The position numbers were made by a program, and so were the translations under genes. A model generated the notes under the pieces. That model was not told the origin of the DNA, ran no database searches, and saw only the letters and a program-made list of their open reading frames with translations. A stretch of DNA of 64,000 nt. Source: Moniliophthora roreri. Lineage: Eukaryota > Basidiomycota > Agaricomycetes > Agaricales > Marasmiaceae. The stretch lies in contig LATX02000175.1 in NCBI GenBank assembly GCA_001466705.2, forward strand, positions 620,001-684,000, read 5' to 3'. Shown here one piece after another: positions 11,237 to 22,451 of this stretch; position 1 is the first letter of the stretch; every line of letters starts with the position of its first letter.

Positions 11237-14200
11237 ATGAGGGTGCGCTCCGGAGAAAGGTCGAATGGCGAATTTGAAATACTGTCTAATTGCAAGGACG
11301 ACACAAAAACGGTCTTGAGGCACTTGGAAGCCATTCTCCAAGACGAGAATGAATATAGACATCTGCTTGCTCAACGAGGAGAACTCGCACAGTCACTTTT
11401 GGATTTACTTCAGACAGTGAGTAGCCTTTTGCTTGTAGTGAAACCGGCTTCTGACTGACTTCATAGCTATCCAACTCTCCTCAAGCATCTTCTCAGCTTC
11501 GTTCATCAATTTTAAAGGCAGTCCTTCGACTTTCTCGGAAATCAAACCTTTACCCGCAATGCTTGACTGTAGAGAATATTAGACAGCGGGGAGAACATCC
11601 GGTAGCTTCAGGAGGATTTGGAGAAATCTGGATGGGTGAAGTAGAAGGTTCAGATCAGGTCGTATGCTTAAAAGTAGTGAAGCTGTATCTTGAGTCCGAT
11701 ATCGAGAAGGTTCTGAAGGTGCGTGCATTATCTGACAGCGGCTTAGGCTAGAGCTGAGACTGTGCTCGCTTCATACAGAGTTTTCTACGAGAAGCCATTG
11801 TATGGAGACAGCTCGACCACCCTAATCTTCTACCGTTTCTCGGGCTCTACTTCCTTACCTCAAGTAGGCAACGGTTATGCCTCATTTCACCGTGGATGGA
11901 GAATGGGAATTTGATCCAGTTCCTGGAACGAACGCCGCGGTCAGACGTGGATCATTGTCAATTGGTGTGTTGCATGCCCAAGGGAACCTACCTCATCGCT
12001 GACACGGCTAGGTCTGGGACGTTGCTAACGGTCTTCGATACCTTCATCAGATGAAGATTGTTCATTCGGATCTCAAAGGAGTAAGGTCATACAGTCTAGT
12101 TGTCGTGACCGTCTTCTGAAATTTCCGTCTAAAGGTGAACATCTTGATGACAGAATCTCGCAAAGCAATTATCGGCGATTTTGGTCTCTCTTACGTTGCA
12201 GAAGGGGAGGTGTTGCGGCTAACTTCGACAAGTACTTTTTCGGGTGGGACAACTCGATGGCTAGCTCCTGAGCTCCTGAATAACGAGTCTCGGCCGTCGT
12301 ATAAAAGCGATATTTATGCATTTGGGTGCGTCTGCTATGAGGTTCGTAGGAAACATCGCACATTATTCGTGTCATTCACATACATATTAGATATATTCAG
12401 GGCTTCGACCTTTCCATCATCTCTTATACGATGCTGCTGTTTTACTGCAAGTTATGCAAGGAAACCGACCATCACGTCCTCAGAATAGGCCAGAACTGAG
12501 CGATGAAATGTGGACACTTATACAACAATGTTGAGCTACTGAGCCTTCCTCCAGGCCAGGCATCGAGGAAATCTATCAGTCCATTGATTCCTTGTTTGGC
12601 GCTATTGAAGCTGCACCGGCCTGGGAATCGAGTATTTCGGAACAAATCTGGTCAACTGCGCAAACTCCGGAGACGCCTTTGGAAGTTTTTACGTTCCTTT
12701 CTGAATCACATAGAAAGCTGCAAATTAGGTGAGCCTTGAGATTCGGCAACCAGTTGATGGCGAGCTGATCCATCAACACAAGAGGGAGACTCAGAGAGGC
12801 CGCCGGAAAAGATGATTTCTCCGATTCTTTGATAGAGAGTGAGATGAACCGACAGATAAACATCTACAAGCTCATTAGCGAGGAAGAGCGGTACATTAAG
12901 GACCTTGAGGTCGTAGAGGCAATGTTCATCACACCTCTTCGACAAGCGAATCCCCCCATAATATCCAATTCGCCATCATCACCTTCTCGCAACCCTTATC
13001 CATCACTCCATGCTCACACACCCACCTCCGACTCGTCAGTTGACTCATTCATCGATACCGCGTTCAATAACATTCTTGACCTACGCGAGTGCAATAAGAG
13101 GTTACTCGAAATGTTATACGTGCGGGAACAAGAGCAGGACCCTGTGATACAGTGTGTCGGTGACATCTTCTTGGATGCAGCCACGGAGTTTAGAGTCGCT
13201 TACCCGATTTACATCGGAGGATACGTAGCAGCTGAGAAGAAGCTTGGAGAGGAAGCGGAAACTAATCCTGAATGGCGAATGTTTGTCGAGGTAAGCGCTT
13301 AGACTATTAGCTGTTTCCATGTTACAGAGACTTATTGTTACTATTATAGCAATCCACTCGCAAAGTTCAGCGACAACATAAACCCGCTTCACACGGTCTG
13401 GAAAACAGTCCTAGTGCCTCAAAGGCTCATGTCGCTGAAGCCTCACCAATCCGTTTTGATCTCAAACACTACCTCAAACGTCCAATCGAACACCTCCAAA
13501 AGTACCCCATCCTCCTTGAGACCATCCTCAACGAAACAGCCGAGGGAAACCCGGACGCAGAGTACCTCCGAGAAGCAATCGAATCTATGAGGGTAGTGCA
13601 AAGTATCGCAAAACTCTGGACATTCCAGGCTTCAAAGGGCCGGCAGCCGGCGGGGCAGTGGGAATGGTTCGATCTAGCTGGTAAGGATGCTACTAGTAAT
13701 CTGGAGAGAAAAGCAAAGGAGCTTGGGATAAGTGAGGCAGAGTGTAAGAGGCAAAGCATCATCTTTGAATTGATAAAGCAAGAGATGAAATATGTGAAGG
13801 ATTTGGGGAATATTGATGTGGTGCGTGCCAATCAAGGTTGTATTATCTCATTTTCACTCATTTCCTCTCGAATTAGATCTACATACGCCCTCTACGAAAT
13901 GCTGAACCGCCTATCATCCCACCAGACCGAATAGATCAATTCGTCAGTGATGTTTTCCACAATTTTCACGAGATCTATGCCCACCACTGGCGTATGCTAG
14001 AGAAGTTCCATGAAATACAAAGAGAGGAACACCCTGTGATAAAGTCTATTGCAGCTGCTCTATTCGATGCAGCTCTTGGCTTTCGGGATGCATATCTGGA
14101 GTACATCCCTAATTATCCTATTGCGGAGTATAGGATCGACGAAGAGAAGGCGAGGAATCCGACGTTTAAGAAATTTGTTGAGGTCTGTTGTGTTTGCTCG

Positions 14201-16783
14201 ATGTCTATGAAGCCATTTTCTGATAGAAATGGTGTAGGACTGTACACGAAACCCTGAAGCTCGTCGGCTTGATATGAAGAACTTTATCAATATGCCTATT
14301 TCTCGGCTGCTCAGGTATCAGCTGCTCTTGAAGGGTATCTTGGATGAGACTTCTCCTGGGCACGAAGATCAAGAAGATATTCCGCAGGTTTTGGAGACGA
14401 TCAAGGCGCTCGGGAAGGATATAGAGCCAGGAGTAGCGTCAGCGAAGCAAAAGGTGGAATTGTGGAGGTTTAACTCCAACTTCGTGTTCAAGCCTGGAGA
14501 GTTCATTGTACGTATCTATCTGGATGTGTGTGTACATCTATCTGCTGACGCCGAATATCAGGACTTGCATCTACTCGATGAAAACCGGTCTCTCGTACAT
14601 TCTGGGAAGCTACTCCGACAACATGAGGTTGGATTGAACGCCTGGAGCGAGCTGTTTGTTCTGTTGTTTGACAATTACCGTGAGTGGAAGCAGAAACCAT
14701 CGTCTTTCTTGGGCTCATAGTGGATGGGTAGTCATCATGACAAAGGTCAGGGAAAAAGATGATACTGTAGAGTACTATGTAAACTCTCGTGTGAGTTGCC
14801 AACCGGTTCCTTTTTCATTCAACTCCCGTTGATAAGACTGTCTTCCACAGCCAATCCCTCTTGGTCTCTTGACGTTAGTCAACTTCACCGACCCGCCGAC
14901 TAACACCGGCATATCGAACGACGTCCCCTTGGCTTTCCCATTCACGATTCGTTATGATGGACGTGTGGGTGCTGTGTATACTTTATACGCTGAATCGGCT
15001 CAGGTAGGCACGATGTGGAAGAATAAGTTGGGAGAAGCGATAGAGTTGGAGCCAAGCGAAATGTTCGAGATTGACACGTTGAGTACAGATACGTTCTTGG
15101 TGCCTTCGTCGATCGGATCAAACACGGACGCGGCGGCTTGGAGTGGTGATCATCAGTCTACCGGAAAGGTTACATGTTCAGTGCCATTTAGTGAGTGATG
15201 TTGGTTGTGGTCGCTCGGTATTTGACTGATCACTCTTCGAGACACGTCGGACGGGCGAGAGCTGGTGGCTATAGGATGTGCTGAAGGAGTGTGGATTGGT
15301 TTTAGGCGTGATCCACGCTGTTTGTAGTGTTTCAAGCTCTTATGATCCAATGCTGACGTTTGCCTTAGCTATGCGGCGAGTCCTTCATCTTAGGATGGTT
15401 ACACAATGCGCTATGCTCGAGGACTTTGGGATCTTCCTGATCTTGGCCGACAAGGTGAGGTGACGTGCTTCAAGGATGCTGCACCGTTACTCAGTAGTGT
15501 TTTTGTGTAGTCTCTATTTGCATATCACATCGAAGCGCTAGTTCCATCTTCACCTGCGAGCCAACATGCATGGGAAATGCCTCAGAGATTGAGTGGCAGC
15601 AAGGATGTGGATTTCTTCAGCATTGGTACGTTACAAGGCCGGACACTCGTCGTGTACGTGAAGAAAAAAAGCGTGAGTGAACATGAAAACTTTATAGTCT
15701 TGACCCATTTCATCCTTTCCGTACAGATGGAGAGCGTTTTCTATGTAGTTGAGCCAGTCATCGACAAAATCAAGGAAGTAACGAAGGCTCCTGCCAGGCT
15801 AGGCTCGCGATTTGGGTTTAGAACTGCAAAATCCGACTGGTTCAGACCATACCAAGAATTCTTCTTACCTTCAGAATCTTTTGATCTGATATTCCTCAAT
15901 GCAAGAATCGCCATTATGTGTACAAGAGGCTTTGAAATCCTGGATCTTTCCGAGTGAGTAGGCAAAAGCTCGAAGTGATGCGAAAGGTCCTAATGGTCAC
16001 CTACAGCTTACAGAGTGTAACGATCCCGCAGACAGAAGACCCTCGATTCGCCGGCCTTGCCAAGCGTTGTGAATCGTGTAGGCCGCTTGGGATGTTCAGA
16101 GCTACTGAAGAAGAATTCCTTCTTTGTTATAGTGGTAAGTATTTTGGTTATTTGCTCCGCAATAGACGAATGAAACTGGAATGTCTTCAGAATTTGGCCT
16201 GTACGTCAATAGGCATGGCGATCCCTCTCGATCAAATGGCCTTATCGAGTGGGAAGGAACAGCCGAAAGAGCTGCCCTTCATTCACCCTACATCCTTCTC
16301 TTTGACACTGGCTTCATTGAAATCCGACATGTCCAAACTGGGTGTTTAGCTCAGATCATTCGCGGAAGCGATCTTCATTGTCTTTGGAACAAACATGGTA
16401 CCGACATTCAACTTCCCGCAGCACCTCTTTCACCCGCGACACCTCATTCTCCCGTGAAGCCTAGTCAAGGCCAACAGATGGATCAGGTGCCGCGTGTCCA
16501 CGGTGTTATGAGAGCCTCGCGAAGAGTCCAGCATGTGTTTCAGCTCGTGCCTACAATACCGTCTGAACACGCTGCTCGGAGCCAGCAGATAACCGCTACT
16601 ATACGTTTGCAGCAGTTCGAAGATCCTGCGCTCATAGCGCAGGTCAACAAGCTAGCTGACCTGCTACCGCACGTAGAAAGGAACATATTGGCTGGTTACT
16701 TGCGGAGGGCTGGTCATTCAGATATACTGGCTATTGGCCAGTATCTGGAGGATGAACGGAATGATTGTGTTAGGCAGGATTGA
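11237..16783 (+). CDS. TKL-like kinase / double DH (RhoGEF) / PH / CNH fusion, with one in-frame TGA
   Basis: One continuous spliced frame of about 1,500 codons. Domain order: helical N-terminus (HLEAILQDENEYRHLLAQRG); protein kinase with glycine loop ASGGFGEIWMG, Lys in VCLKVVKLY, HSDLKGVNIL catalytic loop, IGDFGLS, and GGTTRWLAPELL APE motif; first DH domain (LISEEERYIKDLEVVEAMFI ... LKHYLKRPIEHLQKYPILLE); second DH domain (IIFELIKQEMKYVKDL ... RLLRYQLLLKGILDE); PH region (LLDENRSLVHSGKLLRQ); C-terminal CNH (citron homology) domain ending near VRQD. Such RhoGEFs load Rho1 with GTP in cell-wall integrity signalling. The kinase joins the GEF in frame through a 66-nt intron near 12728-12793. 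At 12532-12534 a TGA replaces the Trp that follows QQC in kinase subdomain XI (QQC-stop-ATEPSSRPGI). All other exons are open. It may be a nonsense allele, a sequencing error or readthrough; a GEF could still start at an internal ATG such as 12844. Confidence 0.8.
12532..12534 (+). other. in-frame TGA inside the kinase domain
   Basis: Frame before (GNRPSRPQNRPELSDEMWTL, IQQC) and after (ATEPSSRPGIEEIYQSIDSL) continues perfectly. The codon stands where kinases of this group have Trp (CW---P--RP), so TGG to TGA is the simplest change. The only intron that could remove it by local GT/AG is about 25 nt, too short for this genome. Confidence 0.85.
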
Positions 16784-18831
16784 AGCTTTGCTTGGGCAAC
16801 TTTCTTTCATGTTCATGTTGGTTACCCTTTCTCCATTTCTCGTCATTGGTGTTTACATTTACATTGTGGATGAATTGCCTCGGAAGTGCACTTTTTGCTT
16901 GTGTTACATATTATTTTTTGCTCTTTCGTCCCAGTGATTGACTTCTAGTGACTACAACTGCATAAAAAGGATGTGAGATTGATGCGTGTGGTATGAAAAG
17001 GCTGAGGTGAATTGCCAGTGCTCCCCCCTGGTTTGTACGATCAATGTCCGTTTATTGCAGAAGCTTTCGTACCATCCACAGCTCCATTGTGGTATAATAA
17101 ACAGCACGGCAGCAAGTTGAACTGGATGGCCGTGGATAGCAGTATCGGTGAACGGCTATCGAAATATTGGAAGGACAAGGGAACGACCGCCTTGCTACCG
17201 TCAGTCGGATGCGTAGGACAACTTAATGAAGGTTTGGGATGTGCAATTGATATCCTTCCGAGGCATTGAAAGGACAGGGATGTCGGAAACACGCCGAGGA
17301 CTTTATTCGCGTATTCCTTAATGTCCCAGGACATCAGAATTACGAGCGGACCCGATCGGCTGCGGGGTTTCACGATGTCGCTACAAACTAGTGGAGATCG
17401 GGATGGAAAATGCAATCACGAGTGATTCGAAATAAATACCGTAAGGCAATTGAAGCTAAAGCTCAAGTGCTCAAATGCGGCGGCGGGGTAAGCAGAAAAA
17501 GTTAGTGGGACGTCAGCACAGAAAGATCGAGAGAGGACGGCCATGAACGACACGAGCGGAGACGCGACAATTTGAAAGGCGAAATTGCGAGGTTGACATT
17601 ATCAATGCCTGAACTCAATATGGTCCTTGTCCGAGTCGGGTTGGAGGAAAAAGAGACGAAGGGAAAGGAAAGGATAGCGATCCAGAGGAAATGGAAAAGT
17701 AAATCCAGGGATCTGGAAGAGCTTTGGTACCTGTGCAATGGACGCCGCCGGATCCTTCTTCTCGACCACCACCATCCCCTCAACCCTATGTATGCCCTAC
17801 GCCCTACCCGCCAACGTTCAGATGCCTCAGTACGCCCTTTCCAGTTTTCGGCTTCGGCGGGTTGCTCTCGAACGCCAAGCCAGCTGGAAAAACGCAAAAG
17901 GAAAGGGCTTTGAGTGTATCTGGGTGACTTGTTACGGTGGGCGACATGGTTCTGTTGTTGATTACCTTACATTGACGCGTTAATCAGCAGCCTCACGGTA
18001 TTTCATCACCTCACGCTAAGGCAAGTACTAGTACGGCTACGCGACTATGTAGGGGACTTTGGTACAGGCAAGTTTTGAACTTCTCTTGACCCAGTTGCCA
18101 TGCTCATTGTTGTCTGTAGCAGAAACTGAGGAGCTGTTTCTGCACAGTAGATGAGGTTGCAGAGTAGCGGTGGAGAACTTGTTGAGAATTGTTGTATGGG
18201 TGGGCGGAGAATTACGGGATGTGGATTTGTATGATGGTCGACCAGGCCGGGGACTGGGTTAATCAAGCGAGGTACGAGCGATTGAGTCGGCTTACAAGAG
18301 ACTAGGGACTAAGTCAAAGTTGAAATATCCTCCGCAAGACTCGCAAACGGCTTCTAATATCTTGGACTTCTTCGGCAGAGGTGAACACAGTACGTGTATT
18401 CACCTAGGTATACATCAGAATGCATCACATATTATGATTACCGTACCGGAAGGAACACAGACAACTGGCTACCCCGCCGACGAGGCGATATACGTGGCAG
18501 AGGTCCCAAATTGACCTCACCGTCGGATACCGTCGGTCACTGTCAGAAAGTGTGGCCCTTTCTTGATGATATCCGTTGCAATTGGTCTCCGGTGAATTTT
18601 GAGGTGCCAGTGGATTTCTCACTGGGTACGACTCTCCTGTTTTGTCATTTTTCAGATGACTCAGCTGTTGTCCAAGCCGGATGGGCAGATAGTCTTTCTC
18701 CTTGGAGGATAGGAACTGAACCACTAACGTTCAACCCAAGCTCCCAAGTGCTTCTCTGGTCTCTTTACGACAACTTAAGGACCGTTTTTAAGCAGTCGTG
18801 AATGAAGGATTGAACATCCTCAATTAGCATC
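16784..18831. other. 2-kb region without a supported gene
   Basis: Reading frames up to about 130 residues exist on both strands (for example 17502-17897 minus), but none shows a family motif or sensible exon chain. The segment 17862-17935 recurs at 63763-63834. From about 18660 onward the sequence matches the region upstream of the second P450 copy (58590-58743), so the P450 promoter was included in the duplication. Confidence 0.5.
17862..17935. repeat. short dispersed repeat, partner at 63763-63834
   Basis: About 70 bases are shared with the far end of the window, including GGGCT-TGAGTGTATCTGGG and TTGCTCTCGAA. Identity is roughly 80% by eye. On the minus strand this copy has a pyrimidine tract ending in CAG where the other has CAA, so it could be an old exon edge. 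Confidence 0.5.
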
Positions 18832-21422
18832 ATGGCTACAAGTTTCTCTCATTCACACTTTGCGGCTGTCGCACGGACTGTATGGAATAACTCCGACCAA
18901 GTTTCCTCTTTGACGCGAGAACATCACCATCGCTCTGCCTTTGGATTGCTCTTGGGCCTGTTCGTTGCTATCTATTTCGTCCAGGTAGCTTGCCGACGCA
19001 GCAAAGGCAAACTCCCTCCTGGTCCCATGGGTCTACCATTCCTCGGTAACCTACTGCAATTAAGCCTTGACGCTTGGTTACCTTTCACTGAATGGAAGTA
19101 CAAATATGGTGCGTTTATCTCTGAACATCTGAGAACGGTATTGATTTCGTGATGAAGGACCATTGGTGTACATCACGGCCGGAAGTCAGGGCATTTTGGT
19201 CCTGGGCTCTCACAAGGTCGCAGCGGATCTTTTAAATAGGAAAGCCCACATTTACAATGACAGACCTCGTTTTATTGGCAAGTTATTCTGTATCACGTCG
19301 GTGTTCAGTGTGGTCCTGACATGCTGTTTGCAGTTGCATCTGAGTACCTGACAGGTGGAATGTTTCTAGCCGCCCTGCAACACAACGATGTGTAAGACCT
19401 TATTCCTCACTCCGGCTAACCTATCGCTGACTCTCCGTTGTAGCTGGAAACGGATGCGACGAGCTGGAAATGAGGTGCTGAACAAAGCAATGGCTCCCGC
19501 TTTCTATCCTGCACAAGAACAGGAAGCCGTTCGGTTGACAAGCAATATGCTACAGTCCTCAAGACCCGAGCGTTGGGATAAAGAATTCCAAAGGTAAGTT
19601 GATGCTGGATTTCCTCGCCGGTAGCTAATTCATTATACTTCTGCAGGGCTGCCTCATCCCTCGTCTTGTCGGTCATTTACGACCTTCCAATCCTCCGCTC
19701 CGCCAACGACCCTGTTATTGAACGTATCAATCGATTTGTGTCTCGGGTGACCCAAGCGATGTACCCAGGGACCTATCTTGTTGAACTTTTTGCCTGGATG
19801 GAATACCTACCTAGTGCAGTTGCTCAGTGGAAACGAGACGCTATCACTTGGTATCGTCGTGACACCGAGCTTTTTGTGAAACTCTACAAAGACGTTGAAG
19901 ATCGTATGGTAAGTTCTTGTTATGTTAAGGTCGAGCAAAGAGCTCTGAGCAGCCGTCACCATTACCTTCAGAATCAAAGCGGCGCGCGTCCAAGCTTCAC
20001 GAGCACGATCATTCGTGACCAGAAGCGCTACAACCTTTCCCCGATCGAAGGTGCCTGGCTTTCTGCAACTATGTAGTACGTTTGAACGTTCTTCTGATAT
20101 TTCTAGCAGAACTGACCCGAGTTTTTGCAGCGCCGGTGGAGCAGAGACCGTACGTGGACATTTCCTCTCCTGCACCTATCACTAACATTGCCTTTCAGTC
20201 TGCCACAGCTGCTGATTGGTTTATGTTCGCTATGATTGCTCATCCAGAAGTCCAGGCAAAATGTCATCAAGAGCTTGATGCTGTCATTGGGCGCTCCAGG
20301 ATGCCCAGGTTTGCTGATCAAGAAAGGTTACCGTATATTCGAGCCACCGTTCGAGAAGTGCTGAGATGGAGGACAGTTGTCCCAATTGGTGCGTCTTTGA
20401 TATGAGATTAGCATAATGTTGGAGGGTACTAAGGGTTGCTTTTGCCCTTTTCAGGGGCCCCACATCAGTCCATGGAGGTACGTGATGCATACCACGGAAT
20501 TTTATTGGCTAATCCAACTCATCGAGCCATCTATAGGACGACTGGTATGAAGGTTACTTCATTCCCAAAGGTCTGTTTTGCTTGCGCAATCAGATGATGT
20601 TCGACATTGATCAACCCTTCTCGAAGGAACCATTGTCATTGCGAATATCTGGTGGGTGATTGACAGGATATCCTTGATTCTATGAGGCTGATAAGTATGT
20701 CAACAGGGCCATGAACAGGGACAAGGAGGTCTATGTAAGAAGCACCCCTCGGTGGAATTTGTTTAGAAACTGAATGCATTGGCAGGGCCCTGATGCAGAC
20801 GTGTTTAATCCAGGAAGATATATCGGCCCAGACGGCAACCTGGCCCCTTCACCACCGGACACTAAACGTGAGTGTATTTTCCCAGGACTGTTTGGAGTTA
20901 GGGTACTCACACCGTCACTACAGAGGGTACGTTCTTTGACAGAAGTAACAATGGAATAAATTGAATAACCCTTTCATTTAATAAGGCCATGTGTCCTTTG
21001 TAAGTCTCTCAGACCTATAGGACTCACTGCCGAGGCTCATTCGTTCTGACACATCAGGGATACGGCGGAAGGTACGAAATCGGGTAACTCTAGGGACAGT
21101 TGTTGACCTCAAATACTTTCCAGAATCTGCCCTGGAAGGCACGTTGCCAATACGTCTCTCTTCATCAACATCGCTTGCCTTCTGTGGGCAGCAAACATAA
21201 GCCCAGAGAAAGACGCTCAAGGCCAACCGATAATGCCAGACCTATCGGATGCTAAAAGCGTGAATGATGGAATTGCCGTGTAAGTGCGAGCAATCTCCGG
21301 ACGATATCTAGGTCTTGACGAAATGATTTAGACGACCTCTTCCCTTCAAGTGCTCTGTTACTGCTCGATTCCCAGAGGCCATGGAGGTGCTTGAGCACAC
21401 CAAGGAAATGTTGGGAATCTAA
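18832..21422 (+). CDS. cytochrome P450 (OrdA-like), duplicated-block copy 1, apparently intact
   Basis: Membrane-anchored monooxygenase, likely tailoring a terpene given its neighbour. Exon 1 gives a hydrophobic anchor (FGLLLGLFVAIYFVQVAC), then KLPPGPMGLPFLGN, the proline hinge. Later exons give WKRMRRAGNEVLNK, the I-helix segment AGGAETVSA, ExxR in TVREVLRW, and the haem loop FGYGGRICPG with the Cys ligand. It ends RPLPFKCSVTARFPEAMEV and TAA. I count 18 exons, all joining in frame. The haem loop is split into exons of 3, 14 and 14 nt (AGG 20924-20926, 20986-20999, then GGATACGGCGGAAG). The intron after RPRFI uses a GC donor (gcaagt). No stop or frameshift was found, in contrast to copy 2 at 58744-61334. 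The promoter is shared with copy 2. Confidence 0.88.
20924..20926 (+). other. candidate 3-nt microexon in the P450
   Basis: CTACAG precedes AGG and GTACGT follows it. Using it gives two introns of 56 and 59 nt, the normal size here, and adds one Gln-spanning codon (TKQGHVSFG). Ignoring it needs one 118-nt intron and gives TKRHVSFG. Both keep frame, so sequence alone does not decide. Confidence 0.5.
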
Positions 21423-21535
21423 CCTGTATGGATCTTAAGAGAATTGTCTTCAATCTTCATCTCCTCTAGGTCGGCCATAAATAGAATGCCCCTATTGGCT
21501 TGTGTTGATTTTACTGGAATATCAATGGTATCTTT

Positions 21536-21779
21536 GTGAATCCCGAGTTACAAGGACCTTATTCTCTACCTTGGAAGATTCAAGGGCAACGTTATTCGTT
21601 GCAGGCTGCCATCCATTGCACTTTGCTTGGTCAAATCCGGACTCTGACGGAAATGAAGGAGCATCTATAAAATGTACAAAGAGAGATTTGGCTTCTGGCC
21701 GAGTTGACCAGGCGCGCGAGCGCCCAGAAGCTTTGCCACATCTTCGAGGAAACAGTACGGACATTACCAGGTACCGGTG
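21536..21779. repeat. near-identical segment shared with 61444-61690
   Basis: This roughly 245-base stretch lies between the P450 stop and the terpene-synthase relic. It differs from the second block by a single 1-base indel that I can see, while the flanking exons differ at several percent. It holds an open frame on the minus strand (MSVLFPRRCGKASG...) that is also open in the other copy. No protein family was recognised. Confidence 0.75.
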
Positions 21780-21820
21780 ACTAGTTTATGTACAGATAAC
21801 ATACATGAACTGACATTTCC

Positions 21821-22140
21821 GTAGCCGCTGGTGCTCAGACGAGTGGCTCTGGGTGGGAAGATTCCTTAAAATCACGGAATACGCGTGATAGAGGAGGAGG
21901 CCTTTGAATCGTTCAAGACGGAACCTGCGGGCAAAGAAGTAGGCGTTGGCGGCGTGACTTTGGGTAGTAGTTCAACGACGTATCTCTTTACCGGTAGAAC
22001 CAAAGTATCTGTGACTCTAGTAAAATTACCAAGGTACGCAAGAAATGTCGCAATCTACAGACCTCAAACTTCAAAGCTCCAGCTTCCGAGACACTTGGTA
22101 ATCAACGGTCGCGTCACCAAATGTAGGCACGTTTGTAGAG
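21821..22140 (-). pseudogene. sesquiterpene synthase relic, C-terminal part only
   Basis: Matches the last exons of the intact synthase at 61769-63208. Shared pieces include the 3' end with the stop region, the stretch around PKVTPP and the exon covering FGDATVDYE. Small deletions break the frame, and the match stops near 22140. The N-terminal two thirds, with both metal-binding motifs, are absent. It lies tail to tail with the intact P450 copy, exactly as in the other block. Confidence 0.85.
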
Positions 22141-22451
22141 TAAGACGTTTTCGGTCAAACGGACTTGCCGTGTTTCATTGGATAGCGTCAGATAACGTCG
22201 CAGACCGGACTCGCTGGACGTCATGGGCGCGGCATTCATTCCTTCTGAATTGGATGCTTTGTGAATCGGTATGCCTCAAAGTCACTATCCATTCAATGAG
22301 TTTTGACACCAGGATTGAAGATGCAGTATAATCTGACAGATGGCACCTCTGTTCTCCTGCGAGACGCTTGCCAATAACTAGCGGCAATCACAATGAGAGG
22401 CACCATGCTTCATAAAGGATTTCTCGTCAAGGAGAATGAACTATCCTCAAG
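22141..22451. other. junction between terpene-synthase relic and esterase copy B
   Basis: About 310 bases with no gene. The duplication breakpoint lies near its left edge. Confidence 0.4.

Noticed and set aside
17502..17897. Overlapping open frames on both strands
   Set aside because: Arg/Ser/Pro-rich composition, no family and no start context. Recorded only as part of a region with a short repeat.
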